Shown here: positions 56,440-64,000 of the stretch, piece after piece
How positions within the stretch are numbered: position 1 is the stretch's first letter
Layout: the number at the start of each line of letters is the position of its first letter
Source: Arcuatula senhousia
Taxonomy: Eukaryota; Mollusca; Bivalvia; Mytilida; Mytilidae
Reading direction: 5' to 3'
Assembly (NCBI GenBank): GCA_963971305.1
Contig: OZ020309.1
Coordinates: 10,533,001 to 10,597,000, forward strand
Length of the DNA: 64,000 bases
Program-made: the position numbers and the translations under genes
Notes under the pieces: generated by a model
What the model saw: the letters and a program-made list of their open reading frames with translations, nothing else
What the model was told of the DNA's origin: nothing
Databases searched by the model: none

Positions 56440-56660
56440 GGCAAAAGCAAAGGGGCATTCGAATGTCACAATTCCAAAATGGCACAGATATCCAGTAAAC
56501 ACAAACGTGGACAGCACGAGGAAGCAGGCAACAAACATATAAACACACTAAAACAACCGAAAAGCAATCAACAACGCGAACTAAACTCGTAACGAGAGTG
56601 AACTTAGGTTCTCCGAAAGAGTTAGAAGTTCCTTCTTTTCGGAACATATACCTGTCCGTT
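56440..56660 (-). repeat. Penelope-type 3' tail, minus copy
   Basis: Minus strand: GGAACTTCTAACTCTTTCGG, TTCACTCTCGTTACGAG, TTCGCGTTGTTGATTGCTTT, TGTTTACTGGATATCTGTGC, GACATTCGAATGCCCC and TTTGCTTTTGCC. The open frame across it is not a gene. Confidence 0.7.
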
Positions 56661-56734
56661 TCCAGGCCGTGTGGCAAATGAGTATAAATCAGAACTGATT
56701 TTCACTGTAATTGAACAGTCTCCTGAAATCCTGA

Positions 56735-56905
56735 CCAGAACCTCCACGCGGTGGGAGACGGACCATGTCTCCAGGGCGAATGTGCCTGGAACAGCTAACT
56801 CTGGCGGTGGTGTGTCATGGGCTGGACGACCAATGGCACACAGCGAGTCTATTAAAAGGCTTTATAGCCTGTAGTCGCGACTATAAACACCCATCATCAT
56901 CACTG
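56735..56905 (+). repeat. SINE-like repeat ending CCCATCATCATCAC
   Basis: A compact GC-richer block: GACGGACCATGTCTCCAGG, AATGTGCCTGGAACAGC, GGCGGTGGTGTGTCATGG, AAGGCTTTATAGCCTG (an internal palindrome), AGTCGCGACT (palindrome) and an ATC-repeat tail. Single copy here; the tail type suggests a SINE, by inference. Confidence 0.4.
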
Positions 56906-57743
56906 TAAAATTGAAAAGAACTCTTCCCTTTCTTTCATTTTTGTCTTCTTGATTGATAACAATTTCATATGTACCGAACGCACGCAGTACAAAATTATTA
57001 AAACAGATATATAAGAAATTATCTTTTATAAATCCGAAGTACGAACAAATTATCATGCTTAATGCCTCCGCTCCGGAATGATTTTCTATAATTTTCATGA
57101 CATGTTAGATACTGTTTTTGCTGTAAGCGGAAAAGGCTTCAATTATTTTTAAGTATACAGTTTTTAAAGCTAAGCTTTTTTCAAGGCCGAAGCTTAGCAT
57201 TTCTATTGAACACGTACATTCAAAACAGTATGATAAACAATAAATTCAAATAGAAAGTGAATGTAGCACACTTATACAAAGCTTTTAAGTAACATACTAA
57301 CATCTACAAAATATCTAAATAATGCTAGTTTCTTATTATTTGTCGATTTCTTTAAGCCAATAAAGATGTTGTTAATTTAGTTGATTTATGTTCTAACATT
57401 AGTAATTAGTTTTGATTTGTTTTTATTTTCTCCACTTTCTTTGATTTACTTGTCTATTAATTCATACTAAAAGGTTTCAAAAATAAAGAATCCGATGTAT
57501 AAATCTGTCTTATAACTTTAATTTTCCCTGGTCATGCTGGTAACGATTGCGAATTAGTTACCAATTTCTTGTTCATATATCTAGATAGTCTTACTTTTAC
57601 ATTATTGTTCTTTGCATTTGTTTTCACTTACTTCATGTGTATTCGATTTTTCTCGTGGCAAATGCATGGTTTAAACAAAGAATTTCTGCCGTTTTTTATG
57701 CGTTGATAGAATACCGTCTCAACTTTTCATGAGCTCATTTAGT
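56906..57743. other. No supported gene
   Basis: AT-rich; a small hairpin GCTAAGCTTTTTT...AAGCTTAGC lies near 57170-57200. Nothing else. Confidence 0.4.
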
Positions 57744-58714
57744 GTCTCACGGTAGGTCCCGTGTCTGGCGACAGGATTGTTTTTTCGAGAGGGATTTACA
57801 ATTGTCCTGGTTTTTTCAAGAGAATAATCAATAAAAATGTAAATTTTGGTGATATTTAGTGATTTTTAACTGAAAGCGAAGAAAAAATGCTACTAACGGG
57901 TAGTATTATCATATTGTATAACAACACCAATTCCTATAAAAAAAAATGCGATTCCTAAATAAAATTGTGGGCTGTTTTTTTGAATTTTTACCTTTTTGCA
58001 TTTTTCGCCCCTTTAAAGACAAATATATTGAACGAGATTGCTAACCATTTTAAGTGAATATCAATGTTATATTATGGCATCCTGTACATTGATGTCAAAA
58101 AGTTGCGTCTTACATATTTTTAAATTAATAAAAAAATACATGTCCAGGCTTTTTCAAGAGGCGTCCAGGTTTTTGCAAGAGAGGTCCAGGTTTTTTCATA
58201 CTTTAGATAGACAAGTTGTGCGTGTTGTTTACCTCTGAAATCATATTTTAAAAGACATTGTATGTTGTTAAAAAATAAGAATATGGTAATATCATATCAA
58301 GGGTTTTGGACAAGAATACGTCAGTTAAAGTCACGAATTCAACCTTATATAGCCTATATAAACAGGCAGGCACATATAATTGACGCCTACAACCAGAACC
58401 CATTATTCTATTGTCCAAGCATAACTACCAACTGTTATAAATTGAAAATAGCCTCCTTGAATAATTGGCTGGAAAAAAATGTTTGTGTTGCGACAAGTAG
58501 AAAATGCTTACAGTTCCTGGGCTACCTTCTTTTAACTTGACTTGTAGTTGTTTCTTGGATGTGTTTGTTTGTATCATAGAGTCGTCTTCTTTCATGTCTG
58601 CTGTTTTATCCAGGATTATATATACCCGAATGCCCTTTCAGTACGTCTTAATTTTTATACATATATATTCATTGTATATATTATAGTTTAAAAAAAAAAC
58701 TTCATAAGAGTATG

Positions 58715-59075
58715 CTCCCGTGCGGGACCCGGAAAGCGAATAGGTTGACAGCAGCGCTAAGCTTGTCGGTAAAAGTCCAATTAAGAGCGCCCAGAAACCT
58801 GTTATCTTTCCAGGTCGCTTAGCCCACAAAGCGACTTGGATGTGTGCCACAGGTGGTTGAATGGGGCAGCCCTGTCATAAAATGTCATAAATGCCGGTTC
58901 ATCAGGCTATACTAATGCAAAAACTTGACCGTAAACCATATTGTACGAACGTGCGTGGAGAGTTCCAAGGTTCATGCACGTAAAATATCCCATTGTGCGC
59001 CGCCACAGGCTAAATTTTCCGCACCTACCCACCTCTTCCCTTTTCCGGTGATCTTCAAAATTTACAGATCCTTTG
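58715..59075 (+). repeat. SINE-like repeat 'GAGGCGACTAAG', copy 2, longer
   Basis: Matches 48224-48440 and adds a middle block with TTCATGCACGTAAAATATCC and TGCGCCGCCACAGGC that the other copy lacks. Ends ATCTTCAAAATTTACAGATC. Confidence 0.6.
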
Positions 59076-59342
59076 TTTCCCGCTCTAACCCCGCTTCTCT
59101 CTCTCAGTGAGTATAGGTTCAAACAGGATCCAGCATTGTATTTTCGCCAGATAAAGGATGGTTATGTGAAACTTGGTAAGCGTTGGCTATATCCCACACA
59201 GGTAGATGTTCCATCTAGTATGACCTCATTTCGGGTAAGGGTTCTTCATTGTCAGTCACCATATGGAATGGTTCCGAATTGTGCGAAACTTTTGAAGAAG
59301 GATTTCGTCACTTTCTGGATGCATTGGCCTATGGTGCTTTAG

Positions 59343-59700
59343 TTAGTTAGTTATTTAGTTATTGCTTTACTCCCAAGCAGCACGATTTCGGCTATATCCG
59401 GGAGATGAACATGAAAGTGGTGATACAATGAACATGAAATGATGATGTAGTGGAGGAAATGGGGACACAAGGCCAATCGGGTAGGAGAGTTAAGACTGTC
59501 ACTGGAAAAAGGAGTAATGGATAGGGACGGGAAATTAAGCCTCCTGCATGGGGATCCTACGGGTCCTACTCTTACCGAAACCTGCAGCAGGGTTCTTTAA
59601 CGTGCGAGGAACGTGACATTTTTTCCGAACACGGTGCACCACTATGGTTTGCGGTCAGGTTTCCGCATTATCGCCTGACGACCCCGCATCTCTCGCAAAT
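59343..59700 (+). repeat. Dispersed repeat, 'ACTCCCAAGCAG' family, copy 3 (most complete)
   Basis: AGTTAGTTATTTAGTTATTG, CTTTACTCCCAAGCAGCACG, CTATATCCGGGAGATGAACA, GGGGATCCTACGGGTCCTAC, GGTTCTTTAACGTGCGAGG and CGGTCAGGTTTCCGCATTAT. The TTCTTTAACGTGC block is similar to one in the SINEs at 44.4 and 46.5 kb. Confidence 0.6.
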
Positions 59701-60040
59701 GCTCGTTTCCTAATTTGACAAATATCTAACTCGATGTGATAAAAATCCGTATCTCATCCCCTATACATGTAGTTGTGAAACCTGTGTGTAAATATCCCAT
59801 ATTCCAAAACACCCTTAAACTCATGAAATAACCGAATGCACCAGTGGAATATGCTCTTTTTGTATTTATTTGTTTCTGACATACATTTAGATAATATAGT
59901 TTCAAAGACTTGAAAAGGCACAAATTTAAAACAATATTGCAACTTACCTTTCAAAATTTTGCCTACCGTAACAATCGCTCTTTTTGAAACCAGTAATTTA
60001 TAAAAGCACATCAAAAAAGTCACAAATGTACAAATGTACC

Positions 60041-60196
60041 CATCCTCGGAAACCCAGGGGTTCTTCATTTGCATACTCATTCATCACCCCTGGGTCCATA
60101 CGTATCAATTCCTTCGTTTTATACAGTTCTGAGTCGAGCCCTCTGATTGGTGATGAATGAGTGTGCGAATGAAGAACCCCTGGGTTTCCGAGGATG
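60041..60196. mobile_element. Foldback MITE nested in the 57.7-60.7 kb element
   Basis: CATCCTCGGAAACCCAGGGG then TTCTTCATTTGCATACTCAT mirrors 60149-60196 over ~48 bp with few mismatches; the spacer is ~60 bp. TGTAC lies near both edges. A fragment of the same end is seen near 990-1012. Confidence 0.65.
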
Positions 60197-60710
60197 AAAT
60201 GTACAATAAAACTAATTTTGTCAAATACTAATTTAGTCTTCAAAGATAATACATTTGGGCAGCCTACTTATGCTTTAAAGTTAGTAACAAACTTGATATT
60301 TTGCAGGTAATGTGTTTAAATGTATGTTTATTGAGTAGGAGGGATATTAGTTTCCATTTAAGTCGTATAGTTTCCACAAAATCCAGTGCCTCTCTTTTGT
60401 TAAAATTTTCAAAAAACCAGGACACCTCTCGAAAAAACCGGACAAGTTGTTGTGCCTCTCGAAAAAACCTGATAAATTTTAATAAATCATTAACTGATGC
60501 TTCTTTACGGACTTTTTTGGAAGAAAATTAATAATTCGAACATTTTGAATACTTTTATTCCCCTTTTTTGTTTTGTTTCACTTACAATTGAGAATTTAAG
60601 CATTTTTTTGTAAACGGACAGGCGAAAAAACCTGGACCTCTCTCGAAAAAACTGGACAATGCCTCTCGAAAAAACATTCCTGTCGCCGGACACGGGACGT
60701 ACCGTGGTCT

Positions 60711-62337
60711 GTAACAGATTTAATGATTCAGTCGATATACAGTGTGAATAGACCCAATTCTTTGTTATTCACTACTGGCGAACTGATTTGTTTACAATTT
60801 TAAAGAACTGTTATACAACCTGATTTGCACACAATTCCCGATAGACGGGACAACCAGTTTGGTCAGGTACGAACGACAAGTGTAGTTTCTATAGACCGCA
60901 CAACCAGTGATTTTTGTCATTTTCCATGGGCAAGATTATGTTCTAAAGACTATCAACTTAAACAGTATCAGTAGATTGTCGGAACATGTGTTTTACACGT
61001 ACTCAGGATCAAACCATTGACCAATTCTATGTGTTGATATTTCGTTTTTTTTTTATGTTGTTACTTTTTTTATTATCATCCCGTTTGATACATTATAAAA
61101 ACTCCAACATTCATTCGGTTTTGATATGTTTTCTATCTTTAACTGCAAGATCAGATTTTTCTGATGAATTTCGAATAGCATACAGTACCCTTACGCATAA
61201 TTATTTACTAGCAAATAAGAGATTTGCTGCTTTTTAAGTTAAAATCTAAGGGAGAAAAGCGGTAAAATTATTGATCACCCTGAGGATTCCAAAAATTAAT
61301 AAAAATCACAAAATTTGACTAGCCAACATTCTTATTATTAGCATTAAAAATTATTTTGTTTTGATACATAAATTTGTTTTGAATTACTTGTCTGACAATT
61401 TTGTTTCCACGGCTCTAAAAATTGTGTCTTTTCTCCTATATCTCTGGTATTACTGATTATAAACAACACACATAACATCATGCCCCTAGAAACCAATAAA
61501 AATGTTATAGGGTCGAGAAAAGTGTCATCTTAAATAACATATAAACTATACCTCAGGAAATCTCTGTCAAATTTAAATTAGAATCGGCGACAATGCGAGG
61601 CGTAGCATCGAAATATTTCATTTTAACGCACAGCATGTTCTAACTCTCATATCAGAGCTAAGTGTTGGAATATTTTTCTTGCAGACATAGCCAGTATTGA
61701 ACCAATATCAATTGCGTAAGGCATCTTGGCAATTTTTTTAATTGCGTCAGTTCTGTTATCACTTGAGACAATGCCTTAATCAGTTTATCCTTACTAAGTT
61801 ACAAAAAGGAATCTTAATGAGTAATTGGAGAATATGGATAACAATTTCTGCCCACAACTTATAAATCATCTTGTTTATCATTCGAAAAAATATATCTATA
61901 GATGGCTTGTTTGCTTTCCTTATTTATACAGGAGGATCTATTGATAGGGGATGTGTTCTACACGCATGGATCACCTGTGGCTTTCTTTAATTTGTTTTAG
62001 CCCTTGAGCCTTTCAAAACAATTGTTTGCGAGATCCCGAGTTCCCAGTGTAGGCGATTCAAATTTTAATATTTTTCTGTTTAAAGTAGCTTTTCTTTAAA
62101 AAAACTTAAATAATTGGATTATGGTATATCTTCCACAAAGACATAAATAATCAAATTTTGATGTTTGTTTGCTAAAATGGGGGGAGGGGGAGGTTCATTA
62201 TATATAAAAATAGACCGATACTTCTAACATGTACATATGAATCTTTCCGGACTAAATTGTTTTGTGGCAAGCTTCAGTTTGCGCAATAGGAATGAAAGAT
62301 TCCCCTCCGGCTTTAAACCTCATGCATAGGCGGATCC
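60711..62337. other. No supported gene
   Basis: AT-rich sequence with only short open frames and no recognisable element ends. Confidence 0.4.
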
Positions 62338-62465
62338 AAGGAGGGGTCGGGGGGGGGCGGAAAAATTTGGTTGAATATATAAGAAATTAATGAAGCGTGA
62401 CCAAAGCGGGCTCCCTCTTAGGCCAGTCAGTGGGTCCCCTTTTTTCAGAATCTCTGGGTCCGCCT
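62338..62465. repeat. Short inverted-ended repeat AGGCGGATCC...GGGTCCGCCT
   Basis: Ends AGGCGGATCCAAGGA and (inverted) AGGCGGACCCAGAGA with a G-rich run inside. ~128 bp. A MITE-like repeat; target duplication not determined. Confidence 0.5.
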
Positions 62466-63499
62466 CTGCTCATGTGAATATTCTAAGTAAAAATTTGTGA
62501 CACGAAAAGGAATCTGATTAAACATTATCTCCAATGGATTAAACTTGAGATAAATTTTTCAGTGATCTTCAAACATTTTCAATTTTGGTTGCCTTAAGAG
62601 GGACACAGTCTTTGTAAATAGGAACCTTAAATAGGTTACTTTGATGTTTAAACACGTTTTACTCGGTTACCTTTCAATATGTGAACATTCTCACATTAAT
62701 ATTTTTTAATTCATGAATGTGCATTTCTGATTTAAATTTTCAAGAAGTAGTTTTACGTCTTATTTTAGGTAGAGACATGTAAATTCATGGTTTATACGTA
62801 TTATAAATATATTCTGTTTTACAGTTTTACCTTGAACATGCGATCCTGACGGATAACGTCTACATACTAACTTCGGTAGCCAGATTTTGCGCACGCATTC
62901 AACGCTATAAATAAATCGGGAAAACTCCTTGTTTATTTCCGGTTGAAATGAAAGTGTTTATATTAAAAAGAAAGTAACATGTGCCGGTAAAATCTGAGAA
63001 TGTGCAGAACTGTAATTTGATCCAAATTATTTTGATCAGCCTTATCATACATGATTAAAGATGAGTTTTGACAATGATAATCATAGTACAGGTATTTCAA
63101 AAATAAAATACAATTTTTACTTGATATAACGTTTGAACAGTTTACTGTTTATACCCAAAGTGGCTTACAAAAGTCACTTGATGTTTTGAATGATTTCTGC
63201 TCATCCTGGAAGCTAGAAGTAAAAAAAAAAACAAAAATCCAAGGTGATAGTATTTAATTCAAACGGTAAAACTTATTTGAACTCATTCAAAATCAATGAT
63301 GCCTAAATTGAAACTGTATAGTCATACAGCGTTTATACTGATTAACTGATCGATCTAATAATAGAATTTCACACTGCGCATGTTTATGACGCCATATTGA
63401 TTTTCGGACAAACATTTCGGCAAACAAGTTATTTACATTGTGTTTAATTCAAAGTATTACAGTGATTTTAAAGTTATTATCGGACAGAAAACGATTAAA
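62466..63499. other. 5' flank of the THAP exon
   Basis: No gene. The last ~130 bases before the ATG are less AT-rich (ATGACGCCATATTGATTTTC) and could hold the promoter, but no defined element was found. Confidence 0.35.
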
Positions 63500-63765
63500 A
63501 TGGTAACAACAAAGCATTGTTGTTATGGTCTGTGCACCAGTGACTCCAGATATCCAAAGGCAGGGTTTATTTCATCGGATTCGGCAACGGTTTTCCTAAA
63601 CCATGTAAAGAGAAAGACAAATGTCAAAGATGGGTACACAACTGTGGACGACGAGATTTTACAGTAAAAAATGTGAACAAGGACACTTACATTTGTAGTT
63701 TACACTTTTTTGGTGGAAATGGTCCTACTGCGGAAAATCCCGACCCAATTAAACTTGGTTCAGAG
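63500..63765 (+). pseudogene. First exon of a THAP-domain protein, frameshifted, gene continues beyond the window
   Basis: The ATG at 63500 starts MVTTKHCCYGLCTSDSRYP, the N-terminal C-x2-4-C half of a THAP zinc finger. The frame then fails. One base would be needed near 63560 to enter the frame that gives GFPKPCKEKDKCQRW (with the conserved Trp) and DTYICSLHFFGGNGPTAENP, the C-x2-H half. A consensus-like donor (GAG|GTCAGT) ends the exon at 63765. THAP domains bind DNA and occur in P-element-like transposases and in host regulators; the downstream part is not in view. The frameshift could be genuine decay or a sequencing error. Confidence 0.65.
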
Positions 63766-64000
63766 GTCAGTCATCTAAAATTATTTCCTTGTTCATGCCA
63801 TCGGTCCAGATCGGAATTCTTCATTTAATTATAAATATTATTGTGATTATTTACTTAAATACCTGTGTACAAATGTATATTACTCAGGAAAGGATACAAT
63901 GAACTGTACTACAAGCACATTAGTGTGTTGAAAGTATTTGTATCAGGTTGCGATTCATTTTTTGTAACCAAGATACAACACATGTACATGTACAAGGTAC

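Larger units (their letters stand above)
57748..60706. mobile_element. 2.96-kb non-autonomous DNA transposon, CACGG termini, 4-bp duplication
   Basis: Left end CACGGTAGGTCCCGTGTC, right end (inverted) CACGGTACGTCCCGTGTC. Similarity continues ~48 bp through GGCGACAGG and TGTTTTTTCGAGAGG. GTCT lies directly outside both ends (57744-57747 and 60707-60710). Subterminal repeats of the type GTCCAGGTTTTTTC(A/G)AGAG occur at both sides (57808-57822, 58141-58196 and, inverted, 60412-60480 and 60625-60670). CAC termini with 4-bp duplications fit the Chapaev branch of the CMC group (established knowledge; assignment inferred). The interior has no transposase and is filled by other repeats (58715-59075, 59343-59700, 60041-60196). 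Confidence 0.7.

Noticed and set aside
59073..59342. 89-codon frame with protein-like composition (QDPALYFRQIKDGYVKLGK)
   Set aside because: It overlaps a SINE-like repeat and lies inside a transposon. I recognise no family, and no splice context supports it.

Overview
The window looks like AT-rich, gene-poor DNA from an animal, most probably a marine bivalve and perhaps a mussel. The grounds are split coding regions with GT/AG junctions, SINE-like repeats with tRNA-type promoters, a BEL/Pao retrotransposon, a Crypton-type recombinase, a THAP exon and pearl/Helentron-type repeats. The species assignment is inference. I see no bacterial operon, CRISPR array, rRNA or normal tRNA gene, and most of the window is nested mobile DNA.

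Layout. 1-7.4 kb: dispersed repeats, a TTAA-flanked element (2761-3320), a ~160-bp tandem family and a 2.06-kb block bounded by 650-bp direct repeats. 7.4-9.25 kb: a broken Penelope-type reverse transcriptase whose 3' tail recurs about ten more times in the window. 9.8-10.3 kb: a zinc-finger remnant. 10.96-17.64 kb: a young BEL/Pao element on the minus strand with three apparently identical LTR copies. One copy is inverted inside the integrase and flanked by a 527-bp direct duplication. 18.27-22.42 kb: a foldback element with multi-unit inverted arms; a copy of its target without the insertion survives at 34.9-35.3 kb. 23-31 kb: MITEs, a Helentron-like element and duplicated segments, one with a possible terminal exon. 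32-39.8 kb: a second TTAA element and a second Helentron-like element with a ~150-bp tandem core.

39.8-43.5 kb: a tandem array, a 178-bp palindrome and a Crypton-type tyrosine recombinase with one nonsense codon between its catalytic His and Tyr. 44-47 kb: two SINE copies, one inserted with a 13-bp target duplication just at the end of a decayed coiled-coil ORF. 51.3-54.4 kb (minus): the best candidate for a living gene, a DDE transposase-like protein that can be assembled from four exons with phase-compatible splice sites and a poly(A) signal. 57.75-60.71 kb: a 2.96-kb non-coding element with CACGG termini, subterminal repeats and a GTCT target duplication. 63.5 kb: the first exon of a THAP protein, with a frameshift, running off the window.

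No pathway or operon is visible. The interest lies in mobile elements interrupting one another and in coding regions that are nearly intact yet broken at one or two positions.
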